Source of the DNA: Candidatus Cardinium hertigii
GTDB taxonomy: Bacteria; Bacteroidota; Bacteroidia; Cytophagales; Amoebophilaceae
Assembly (NCBI RefSeq): GCF_003176915.1
Contig: NZ_CP029619.1
Location: 186,001-250,000, forward strand
Length of the DNA stretch: 64,000 bases
Reading direction: 5' to 3'
In this document: positions 47,912 to 56,391 of the stretch, in pieces
How positions within the stretch are numbered: position 1 is the stretch's first letter
Layout of the letters: each line of letters starts with the position of its first letter
Position numbers and translations under genes: made by a program
The notes under the pieces: model-generated
Databases searched by the model: none
Told to the model about the DNA's origin: nothing
The model's input: the letters and a program-made list of their open reading frames with translations, nothing else

Positions 47912-49024
47912 ATGGAATTTACGGTATCATCGGCTCTGCTATCGCAACAGCTAACGGCTATTAGCGGTGTTATAACACGTAATCCGATTGTGCCTATATT
48001 AGAAAATTTTCTTTTTCAGATAGATCATAATCGTTTAGTTGTTACAGCTTCTGACTTACAGACTTTTATTAGTGTTACCTTACCGATTCAATCGGATACA
48101 CAAGCAAGTGTGGCCATACCTGCTCGCATATTACTGGATACAGTTAAAAACTTACCAGAACAGCTTATTAAATTGTCCATTAATCTTAGTAACTATACCA
48201 TTTCCATTCAATCTGAGCATGGGTATTACAAATTGGCAGGGGAAAATGCCAACGATTTTCCACAATTAGCTACTATAAATGATGGCATTGCTTTAGATGT
48301 AGATGCAGCTGTGTACAAAAACATACTACAGAAAACCTTGTTTGTGACGAGCAGTGATGAATTGAAGCCTGCTATGTGTGGCGTTCATATGGAATTAACT
48401 GATAAACAAGCAACTTTTGTTGCTACCGATGGGCACCGTTTGGTAAGGTATATACGTAAGGATCTATCAGCAGCTACCCAAAAGGCTATTATTATGCCTA
48501 AGAAAGCCTTGATGCTTTTGCATGGCTTATTAAGTAGTAAAATGAAGCAGATGCATATTGCTTTTGATCCCTATAAAATCCAATTCGATATGGATAACAT
48601 TAGTGTGATTACTAGATTAGTAGATGAACGTTATCCAGATTACGAGAATGTAATCCCAACAGAGCATAGCCGTAAACTGACTATCCATAGAGCTGCTTTG
48701 GTGAGCTCACTACGGCGTATTTCGATCTATGCGAATAGAGCGACCCACCAAGTAAAGCTGACGATACAGGATAACGTATTAACGCTCTCAGCAGAGGATT
48801 TGGATTTTTCCAATGAAGCCAAGGAAGAACTTATAGGTAGCTATGAGGGGTTGCCGCTGGAAATAGGATTTAATGCAAAACTTCTTTTGGATATGCTTAC
48901 AAATATTACAGCCGAGGAGATAGAATTTCTTTTCTGGGAGGTTAATAAAGCGGTCTTAATCTTTCCTAAGGTTCAAGAGGAACATGAACATTTATTGTTA
49001 TTAATCATGCCTATTATTTTCTAA
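47912..49024 (+). CDS. dnaN: DNA polymerase III beta subunit (sliding clamp)
   Basis: 370 residues, the usual clamp length, starting MEFTVSSALLSQQLTAISGV. It carries the clamp features NPIVPILENFLFQ, TASDLQTFISV, FVATDGHRLVRY in domain 2, and the C-terminal peptide-binding region ending LLLIMPIIF. The start is supported by AAGGAG seven bases upstream, an unusually clear ribosome binding site for this group. It tethers the replicative polymerase to DNA. It is not next to dnaA here. Confidence 0.93.
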   Translation: MEFTVSSALLSQQLTAISGVITRNPIVPILENFLFQIDHNRLVVTASDLQTFISVTLPIQSDTQASVAIPARILLDTVKNLPEQLIKLSINLSNYTISIQSEHGYYKLAGENANDFPQLATINDGIALDVDAAVYKNILQKTLFVTSSDELKPAMCGVHMELTDKQATFVATDGHRLVRYIRKDLSAATQKAIIMPKKALMLLHGLLSSKMKQMHIAFDPYKIQFDMDNISVITRLVDERYPDYENVIPTEHSRKLTIHRAALVSSLRRISIYANRATHQVKLTIQDNVLTLSAEDLDFSNEAKEELIGSYEGLPLEIGFNAKLLLDMLTNITAEEIEFLFWEVNKAVLIFPKVQEEHEHLLLLIMPIIF

Positions 49025-49037
49025 ATTATAGTAATCT

Positions 49038-50042
49038 ATGTGCTATTTTATTCGTCTATTGGGTTTTGTTGCATGTTTAGGATGGTTTATACCAAATTAC
49101 AGCCATGCAAAACCAATGAAACATGCCAACAAGCAACTTATTGTTTTGTTGAATGGATTATGTGATAAAGTTTCTACTTTTGATACCGTAAAACAAAAAT
49201 TAGAAAAAGCCTTCCCTTCGGCTTCCATTATTGCCTTAACTAGTACAGAAGGTATGTTAAGTGTAATGCTTTCTATAAAAGAACAAGCAAAGGCTGCCTT
49301 CCAAGAATTAACTGATAAGGTAAATGATATACAAAGCAAATCTATTGTACTTATAGGCCATAGTCAGGGTGGTCTACGTGCTTATGCCTTGCTCAAACAA
49401 TATGAAACGTTATTAAATATAAAAGGCCTTATTACTTTAGCTACCCCCTGGGAAGGGGCCCACGGGACTAAAGTAGATGGTAGCATGCTAAAACAACATT
49501 TAACAAAGGCTGTTTTAAATGACTTGCGTATGCTTGCACTTAACCTTGGCTATCCCTCGGATATGCTTATAAATCAGCTAAATATAACTATTCAAAAAAA
49601 TCAAGAATTGCTATTTCTGCCTGGTGCCAAAGATTTAAAAATGGATAGTCTATTCTTAGATGAAATAAAAAAGACGCTCCTTCATGAGAAAGTCCCTATT
49701 TGGGCGATAGGGGGAATTCAAAATGATTTTGGAGCACTTTTACCTAGAAAAATAAAGCATAGGTTTATAGCATTGAACAGTATGTATACTTTTTTTATTG
49801 TTGGACAAGACGCACTTAACACTGCTTACCATGATATGAAAATACCACTTGCTAGCCAACATGCACGCAACTTTGTACCACAAAGCAAGAAAAACTTTAA
49901 AAGAATTAAGATTAGAAATGTATTTCATAGTACGCATGTTTGGCCTAAGTTAAACGTACCAGTAGGAAAATATATGCTTTCACATCCAGATGCATTACGA
50001 AAGATCATTACTTGTGCTAAAGAAGCATTTTCCCAAAAGTAA
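49038..50042 (+). CDS. Secreted alpha/beta hydrolase (lipase/thioesterase-like)
   Basis: 334 residues with an N-terminal signal peptide (FIRLLGFVACLGWFIPNYSHA). The nucleophile elbow is GHSQGG, with Ser109. LITLATPWEGAHG follows the usual strand, and a late His lies in VFHSTHVWPKLNVP. The overall pattern resembles lipases and palmitoyl-thioesterase-like hydrolases acting outside the cytoplasm. It begins 14 bases after dnaN, so the two may be co-transcribed although functionally unrelated. The substrate could be host lipid or acylated protein; this is inference. Confidence 0.7.
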   Translation: MCYFIRLLGFVACLGWFIPNYSHAKPMKHANKQLIVLLNGLCDKVSTFDTVKQKLEKAFPSASIIALTSTEGMLSVMLSIKEQAKAAFQELTDKVNDIQSKSIVLIGHSQGGLRAYALLKQYETLLNIKGLITLATPWEGAHGTKVDGSMLKQHLTKAVLNDLRMLALNLGYPSDMLINQLNITIQKNQELLFLPGAKDLKMDSLFLDEIKKTLLHEKVPIWAIGGIQNDFGALLPRKIKHRFIALNSMYTFFIVGQDALNTAYHDMKIPLASQHARNFVPQSKKNFKRIKIRNVFHSTHVWPKLNVPVGKYMLSHPDALRKIITCAKEAFSQK

Positions 50043-50072
50043 AGCTTATCTACGCTTTTCTATACTACTATT

Positions 50073-50164
50073 GGAGCAGTGTCTGAGTGGTTTAAAGTAC
50101 CCGTCTCGAAAACGGATGTACCAAGTTATATATGGTACCGAGGGTTCGAATCCCTCCTGCTCCG
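50073..50164 (+). tRNA. tRNA-Ser (CGA)
   Basis: Acceptor GGAGCAG/CTGCTCC, anticodon loop CTCGAAA (anticodon CGA), and a long class II variable arm with GTACC/GGTAC. T arm GAGGG-TTCGAAT-CCCTC, discriminator G. All are serine hallmarks. The first anticodon-stem pair is a C-A mismatch. CCA is not encoded. Confidence 0.93.
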
Positions 50165-51055
50165 CTAATGTACATTCACATTCTATTGGATAGGCAAGTA
50201 TTTTTAAAATATGCTTAATCAGTAAAAAAATTATAAAAAGATATTGTATAAGCGCAACACATCAAAAAATGACACAAGCATTTATTGAAGAAACAACCAA
50301 CTTTTTTATGCGAGCCTTGGGAGAAGCATATAGCATAAAAAATTAGCACAAGGTAGAACCTATAATAGCATACTTATAATCCCTCTCTCCTACGCTAATA
50401 CACAGAAATATCCAATAGCATTACAGCGCTATAGGTACAAAAGTAAGACACAAGGAGCTAAAAGTTCATTCGCTGAAAAACGCAGGAGAAGATACAGGAG
50501 AACATAAATATGGTATAGTAATAATTTATTTGGAACATATTCAATAAATTATTACACTTCTATACTGTATCAGTATAAAATAGCTCTTCCTACAAGAAAG
50601 GTAGCGGGTATCCTAAATATAGGGAGCCACATATTACATAAACAATTTAAATGTATTTAAAGCATATGCAATCAAATTAAAGAGAAGGTATAAAGTGTTT
50701 ATTGATTTTTTTTATAGCAATGGTAGTAGAAGGTTGTAATAACGGTATCATTATGAGAATGAATAATAAAACTGGCAATAGTGAAACAACAAGAAGCAAA
50801 GAAGAAAATACTAGCAATAAATACAACCTATTGCCTGTTTGTGCATCATCAAGTTTAAAAAAGTATGATACTATTTAATTTAAGGTAGTATTATGCTTGC
50901 ATAAAGTTATTTGGTATTGGCCTACAGAAAAAAGGAGGCCATTGTCTTTAGAAGTAGCGCAAGCAGCAAGAGATATTTTAATTATGGGAAGGTAGCAGAG
51001 GTACGCTATCATGAAAGCTAATCACAATTATTTCAAATTAAACATAATATAATTT
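50165..51055. other. Decayed region with small gene scraps
   Basis: No intact gene. Two short frames stand out: 50269-50346 (MTQAFIEETTNFFMRALGEA) and the lipoprotein scrap at 50720-50878. Near 50900-50995 another scrap reads VIWYWPTEKRRPLSLEVAQA. They may be pieces of one lost lipoprotein gene. Confidence 0.35.
50720..50878 (+). pseudogene. Lipoprotein N-terminal scrap
   Basis: 52 residues starting MVVEGCNNGIIMRMNNKTGN. The frame continues upstream as DFFIA, giving a lipobox-like VEGC, and ends after LLPVCASSSLKKYDTI. The signal peptide is truncated and the body is lost. Confidence 0.35.
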
Positions 51056-52237
51056 ATGGGTTTAGATTGGATACCAATGAGAAAACCAAAGCCAGGTTTC
51101 GAGAAACGATTCAAACAGCTTTTACAATTGCTTGATGTTAATGGATATGTGGGGGATAAGGACAAGGATACGTCTGAGGAGGGAAAGGGTTTTCTTTCTC
51201 CCAGAGAGATATTATTAGTTGGGGGTCTGGTTGGAGGTATAGTTGGAGGTGCAATTGGAAATAGTTTTGGCTGTATGGTTAAAGATAAACTTGTGGGTAT
51301 AGTTGGAGGTATAGTTGGAGGTATAGTTGGAGGTATAGTTGGAGGTATGGTTGGAAGTATGATTAGAAGCATAGATAGAAGCATGAATGAAGCTGTGGTT
51401 GGATGTATAGGAGGCGTTATATGTGGAAGTCTAGCATGTATAGGAGATGCATTTAAGGGTATATGTACGGGTATGTTTTTTGGTAGATATGTGGGTATAC
51501 CTGTGAGTAGATTTGTTGCTATGGTTGGACGTATGGGTGAAACCCTGTACGATAATAGAGAAGAACTTCTTCAAGAATGGGAAGAGAGAGAAGAACTTCT
51601 TCAAGAATGGGAAGAAATATCCGATTCACACTGTGAAACAATAAAAGCACCAATGATTGGTAGAGATATTATTGCTGACAATTGGATAAGAGCAGCATAC
51701 CAAAAAACAGACAAGACAATTTCTGAAGAGGAATTTATAAAAGAAAGTGAAGGTTACTACGTAGTTGAGTTAGCAGCGCAATCAGACGGGACTCCATTCT
51801 GTCTTCCTATGGCAGTTAAATACGATTGGATAAGAGAGGTATACAAAAAAAAGAGCGAAGATAATCCATATAATTATACGCTTGTAGGCCCCGTAGACTG
51901 CTATCATATTTTTTATGATGGATTCAAAAGTGGATTTCGTGCAAAAGCTTTGGAAGACTGCCTAGACTTGATTGGGGACGATTTATCTTCTGAAGCCTGG
52001 GGAAGCAAATTGGCAGATGAGACATTGCGTTATGGACAGCAACTTATGACAATTGCTGATAAAATTGCTTCTGCAAATAATATGTTTTATTTAAAAGAAC
52101 AATTGAATTATCCAGAAGAAACAGAGGAAGAAATAGAGGAAGCAACATTAGAACAGAAAATATACACTCTTTATCAAGCAGCGAAGTGGCTTATTTTTTA
52201 CGGTAAAAACGGACATGGATTTCATATTGATTTTTAA
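51056..52237 (+). CDS. Glycine-zipper membrane protein
   Basis: 393 residues. Residues about 60-160 are an almost pure glycine-zipper region (GLVGGIVGGAIGNSFG, then four GIVG units) followed by GGVICGSLACIGDAFKG, predicted to pack as membrane helices. A duplicated acidic motif REELLQEWE comes next, then a soluble helical domain with ISDSHCETIKAPMIGRD, IADNWIRAAYQKTDKTISEE and SDGTPFCLPMAVKYDWI. Part of this domain occurs in the decayed copy at 25305-25572. Glycine-zipper proteins can insert into or disrupt membranes, so an effector or toxin-like role is possible but unproven. No signal peptide is seen. Confidence 0.6.
   Translation: MGLDWIPMRKPKPGFEKRFKQLLQLLDVNGYVGDKDKDTSEEGKGFLSPREILLVGGLVGGIVGGAIGNSFGCMVKDKLVGIVGGIVGGIVGGIVGGMVGSMIRSIDRSMNEAVVGCIGGVICGSLACIGDAFKGICTGMFFGRYVGIPVSRFVAMVGRMGETLYDNREELLQEWEEREELLQEWEEISDSHCETIKAPMIGRDIIADNWIRAAYQKTDKTISEEEFIKESEGYYVVELAAQSDGTPFCLPMAVKYDWIREVYKKKSEDNPYNYTLVGPVDCYHIFYDGFKSGFRAKALEDCLDLIGDDLSSEAWGSKLADETLRYGQQLMTIADKIASANNMFYLKEQLNYPEETEEEIEEATLEQKIYTLYQAAKWLIFYGKNGHGFHIDF
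51296..51355. repeat. Five 12-bp units encoding GIVG
   Basis: Units of GGTATAGTTGGA run back to back from 51296, with the fifth varied to GGTATGGTTGGA. Each codes for one G-I-V-G step of the zipper. Unit-number changes would lengthen the membrane segment without shifting frame. Confidence 0.85.
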
Positions 52238-52239
52238 TG

Positions 52240-52264
52240 TTAGCTAGCTATATTTGCTAGCTAA
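52240..52264. terminator. Perfect 9-bp hairpin after the glycine-zipper gene
   Basis: TTAGCTAGC (52240-52248) pairs with GCTAGCTAA (52256-52264), starting two bases after the stop. There is no strong T tract, so termination efficiency is uncertain. Confidence 0.5.
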
Positions 52265-52376
52265 GGGTATCAAATAAGGGGTAGCTAACATAGCATAGGC
52301 ATATTTATTATGCTAAAAGATTGCTATTGTAGCAGCTATTCAGTAACAAAAAAATAAAAGTACTATATCATTTAAA

Positions 52377-53020
52377 ATGAGAAAGAAAAGAAATAATTCC
52401 AGGTTTACACTTATTTACTTACCTTTTTACTTACCTTTCTTGGCTATTTCTATTGGCTTTTAGTATTGTATACTTTTTTGCACTGGTTACTGTTTATCCA
52501 AACAAACTTTATTCCGTTAGAAGAATCGCTGCTTACAGTTGTGTTTCCTCTGCTATTATCCTGGATACCTATATACCTATGGTTAAATCCTAGCATTAAA
52601 CTACTAAATTTAAGTTGTAGCCATTTAACTTTACGTGTTGTTGCCTGGCTGGTTATAGGACTACCAACTATATTTGCTCAAGATTACTTGGTAAAAGCAA
52701 CAAGCAAATTAACACAGTTGGATAACATTACACTGTTTGAAAAATCGGCACCAAAAAAATACTATTCGCTTGATCACTATTATATTGACAAAACACGTAT
52801 AGGTATTAAACATACAACTACTAGTACCGGCAGAAGAAACGAAACACTGGATTTATGCATTTATGTAACACTTCCAATTCTTACCAATTGGACCGATATT
52901 GCAAAAAGAGAATATCCCTACTGGCTTGGGAAAAAGTATACAAAAACAATTAGTAATCGGCTAAGTGATCAGGAAAAGGAATTTAAATGGAACGCATTTT
53001 ATTGGGCAGGAAATTACTGA
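52377..53020 (+). pseudogene. Membrane protein with a frameshift in a T run
   Basis: A natural start ATG 52377 gives MRKKRNNSRFTLIYLPFYL, basic then hydrophobic, but stops at 52461. The long downstream frame (TTG 52466, 184 residues) is open upstream through LLTFLGYFYWLLVLYTF. One extra T in the TTTTT run at 52421-52425 would join the two into a roughly 214-residue protein with three membrane helices and a soluble tail (LTQLDNITLFEKSAPKKYYS, then DHYYIDKTRIG). A related fragment lies at 34481-34711. The family is not recognised. Confidence 0.45.
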
Positions 53021-53362
53021 ACGGATTAATAGTAATAATCTTACTAATATTAAATTAGAATTTTTTTGCATATTCTATAAAAAAAGTAAATAAATGCCTA
53101 TATTACAATTGGCTTTGATATAGGATATAGACTTAGCTGAAAATTATCTATCGTATATCGTACTTTTGGCCCAGAACTTCTAGTTATTGTATTAGATTAA
53201 CAATTGGTTGTCTGGTTGAGCCTAATCTTAATAAGATATGGTGTAATTATAATTTTTATTAGTTATAATTACCCTAATTTTAGGCGGATGTTTATGTAGT
53301 TGCGTGTTGCATTGCCCTCTACTGCCACTTTGTTTATACATTTTTTTTAAAATTGTTATTAT
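53021..53362. other. Intergenic, AT-rich
   Basis: About 340 bases with no coding frame. Just before the LRR gene, CTTTG, 15-16 bases, then TAAAATTG is a loose match to the Bacteroidota promoter pattern, also seen before 42426. This is weak evidence. Confidence 0.3.
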
Positions 53363-55096
53363 ATGAATTACACGTTTTTATCTAGTTTAGTATTAGCTGT
53401 TTGTATGCATGTACTATATGCTAAAGCTGATCAAAACCAACCTCCATACAACGCTGTGCATCCTTACGAAATATACAAGTTTGGCAAGGATGATGCGTCT
53501 ATAGAGCGTAGCATACGTTTTGCAAAAGAGCATAACGTAGCCCATATATCCTATGTGGGGCCTATTCGTCCTACATATATGGCTATGCTGTTTAACCTTC
53601 TGAAAGATTTTAAGCTTAAATATTTGAGTCTAGGTTGTATAGATGGTGGTAGCGTTGGGAATGAGGATATAGAAATTTTGGTAAGCGAATTCCCAAATCT
53701 TCAATATTTGCGTCTATACCACAATAAAATCGGAAGTAAAGGTGCAGAAACTTTGGCGAAAAAACTTAAAGTAGTTCAACATTTGAATCTAGGTAGTGGT
53801 AACATTGGGGATAAAGGTGCTGAAGCTTTAGCAAACGGATTCCCAAAGCTTCAGGAGTTGCATCTAGCTTCTAATAAAATTGGAAATAAAGGTGCAGAAG
53901 GATTGGTAAAAGGATTTCCAAAGCTTCAATATTTGGATTTGGATGGTAATAGTATTGGGAATGAAGGTATAAAAGCTTTAGTAAACGGATTTCCAAATCT
54001 GCATGAGTTACATCTAGCATCTAATAAAATTGGAGATAAAGGTGCAGAAGTTGTAGCAAGCGGATTCCCAAAGCTTCAACGGTTGTATCTAGCGTCTAAT
54101 AAAATTGGGCATAAAGGTGCAGAAGTTTTAGCAAGCGGATTCCCAAAGCTTCAATATTTGGATTTAAATGGTAATAGTATTGGTAATAAAGGTATAAAAG
54201 CTTTGGTAAACGGATTTCCAAATCTTCATGAGTTGCATCTGGCATCTAATAAAATTGGGGATAAAGATGTTAAAGAGTTGGCAAAAGGATTTCTAGAGCT
54301 TCAATATTTGAATTTAGATGGTAATAAAATTGGGAATGAAGGTATAAAAGCTTTAGCAAGCGGATTCCAAAAGCTTAGGAAATTGCATTTAGCGTCTCAT
54401 AAAATTGGGGATGAGACTATTAAAATTTTAGTAAATGGATTCCCATATCTTCAGGAGCTGCATTTAGCGTCTAATAACGTTGGAGATAAAGGAGTAAAAG
54501 TTTTGTCAAACGGATTCCCAAATCTTCAGCGATTACATCTAAAGTCTAATAAAATTGGGAATGAAGGTATAAAAGCTTTGGTAAGCGGATTCCCAAAGCT
54601 TCAGGAATTGTATCTAGATGGTAATAACATTGGGGATGAGGTTATTGAAATTTTAGTAAGTGGACTGCCAGATCTTCAGGAGCTACATTTAGCGTCTAAT
54701 AAAATTGGGAATAAAGGTGCCGAAGCTTTGGCAAGCGGATTCCCAAAGCTCCGGCAATTGTATCTAGCATCTGATAAAATTGGGAACGAAGGTGCAGAAG
54801 CCTTAGCAAAGGGGCTTCCCATGCTTCAACAGTTACGTCTAAAGTCTAATAGCATTGGGTATGTAGGTGCAAAAGCTTTGGCGAAGGGATTCCCAAATAT
54901 TCAGCAGTTGTATTTACATTCTGATGGCATTCCGTATGAATTTGTAAAAATTTTAGAGGAAACAACTCATCTTCAAGTGTTAAGTAATAATGAAAGCAAG
55001 GAAATTGGAAAGGGAATTGGCAGGGCAATTGGAAAGGGAGTTGGCAAGGAAATTGGAAAGGGAATTGGGAGAGGCATTATTAATCTATTTACGTAA
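53363..55096 (+). CDS. Secreted leucine-rich-repeat protein with a glycine-zipper tail
   Basis: 577 residues with signal peptide MNYTFLSSLVLAVCMHVLYA. About eighteen 24-residue repeats of ribonuclease-inhibitor type run from roughly residue 95 to 530 (for example LHELHLASNKIGDKGAEVVA). The C-terminus is a run of KEIGKGIGRAIGKGVGKEIG and GKGIGRGIINLF, an amphipathic glycine-zipper helix. The LRR part should bind a protein partner; the tail could anchor in a membrane. The repeats are very similar at DNA level, allowing expansion and contraction. A candidate host-directed effector by architecture; the target is unknown. Confidence 0.7.
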   Translation: MNYTFLSSLVLAVCMHVLYAKADQNQPPYNAVHPYEIYKFGKDDASIERSIRFAKEHNVAHISYVGPIRPTYMAMLFNLLKDFKLKYLSLGCIDGGSVGNEDIEILVSEFPNLQYLRLYHNKIGSKGAETLAKKLKVVQHLNLGSGNIGDKGAEALANGFPKLQELHLASNKIGNKGAEGLVKGFPKLQYLDLDGNSIGNEGIKALVNGFPNLHELHLASNKIGDKGAEVVASGFPKLQRLYLASNKIGHKGAEVLASGFPKLQYLDLNGNSIGNKGIKALVNGFPNLHELHLASNKIGDKDVKELAKGFLELQYLNLDGNKIGNEGIKALASGFQKLRKLHLASHKIGDETIKILVNGFPYLQELHLASNNVGDKGVKVLSNGFPNLQRLHLKSNKIGNEGIKALVSGFPKLQELYLDGNNIGDEVIEILVSGLPDLQELHLASNKIGNKGAEALASGFPKLRQLYLASDKIGNEGAEALAKGLPMLQQLRLKSNSIGYVGAKALAKGFPNIQQLYLHSDGIPYEFVKILEETTHLQVLSNNESKEIGKGIGRAIGKGVGKEIGKGIGRGIINLFT

Positions 55097-55101
55097 TATT
55101 T

Positions 55102-55126
55102 CATGTATTCCCAATAGGAATACATG
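55102..55126. terminator. Perfect 10-bp hairpin after the LRR gene
   Basis: CATGTATTCC pairs with GGAATACATG around CAATA, six bases past the stop codon at 55096. It has no clear T tract but its position suggests a terminator. Confidence 0.55.
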
Positions 55127-55825
55127 GGGTTTGTAAAGAGCCATATAGAGAAGTAGGTGCTAAGGATATATATGTATTATTGGTAAGTAAAAACACGGAC
55201 CAATTGGATCCTTTGCTCAGAAGGGGCATAAACCCTTTGAAGAAAGTTTATGAGATGGCCTGGGCTCTTAGTGGGAATCTTTTGATATAGTTATCCTATT
55301 TGTATTTGTGAATGATTTAAAGTGCATTCATTGCGTAGCCTTTTATAGGAAAAATAAGCAGGTTAGCGTAAGATAGATTGTGGCGTATGGGCTACTCGTC
55401 ATATCGCTTTAACGTTAGTAGGCGTTATCCATTTGGGTATGGTAATAAGCTACTAATTTATAATAATACACCATGGAGCATTGCCTACGTATTATGCAAT
55501 GGACTATAGCTGAGGTGGTAACGCGCTTCCATGCTTAGCCTATCTGGCTGATGATCGTACGGTTGCAACCCATCTTTGTAGCCCTATCTCTGCCTACTTT
55601 ACTTGCTGTAGTTAGATCCTTATGCTGCTTTTTGTACATTAATAGAGGAAATAGCACAAAAAAATCGCTTATTTTCTAGTATTGTTCATAAAGCGGTATT
55701 GCTTTTTATTAGGGTTGAACGAGAACCATTGCGTTATGGTTGGCTCAATTTTTTTATGAGCTAAAATATGATTTTCTCTCTGTTTTTCATATTTTTTAGC
55801 TAATTTGACTATACTACTATTTAAA
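55127..55825. other. Decayed region, unidentified gene scraps
   Basis: About 700 bases without an intact gene. Near 55130-55290 the plus strand reads VCKEPYREVGAKDIYVLLVS then KNTDQLDPLLRRGINPLKKV before a stop, a coding-like remnant I cannot place. Around 55530-55600 a second scrap (LAYLADDRTVATHLCSPISA) occurs. Both are interrupted. Confidence 0.35.
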
Positions 55826-56391
55826 CTAACTAGAAGGGACCTCTTCACAAATGCGCTGCATTTCTGCTAGCCATTACTGAGGTGCCTTATGGCTTCCCCC
55901 CACGGTATATAAAATAAAGTTTCTTTAGGCTATACGCTGTTGATCGGATGGCTTACGGGCAAGATAACGTACGCATGTTATGCACTCTATCTACCAGTTT
56001 AACTTGGATAACACGTATATCTGAACATGCATCAAGTATGCCTTGCGTTGCTATAGCATCCCATTTCCACGGATACCCATTGGTAGGTATTATAGCAAGT
56101 ACCTTTATCTACGATAGCAGCTACTTCTGGTCCATACATCAATGCTATCTGATGAAGCGCAATAGGCGTATTCCCACGATATCATGCAACAAACCAGACA
56201 GGGATGGTAGCGGGATCCTTGGTAACCTCCAACAGCAGTATAGCCACCGCCATTGGATGGGTATAGTAAGGAGCAGCTGACTGATGCCTAACGAGACCGT
56301 GGGCCTTTTTAATAAAGGAAATGGTTTGTAATATGTTTTTTTTCTAAGGTGCGTTGAGCCATAAGCAAGATTAGCAATTCTTTCTCTTGCA
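55826..56391 (-). pseudogene. Symporter-HD relic, whole HD domain, decayed
   Basis: Minus-strand text matches the array genes from the linker before the HD domain (LVQEKELLILLMAQRTLEKK) through APYYTHPMAVAILLLEV and HQIALMYGPEVAAIVDK to the final EEVPSS and stop at 55826. Several single-base indels break the frame. The HD loop allele (MLDACSDI-like codons) is that of copies C and D. Its 5' end abuts the stop codon of the lipoprotein at 56392. It is older than the relic at 31667, judging by the damage. Confidence 0.7.
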
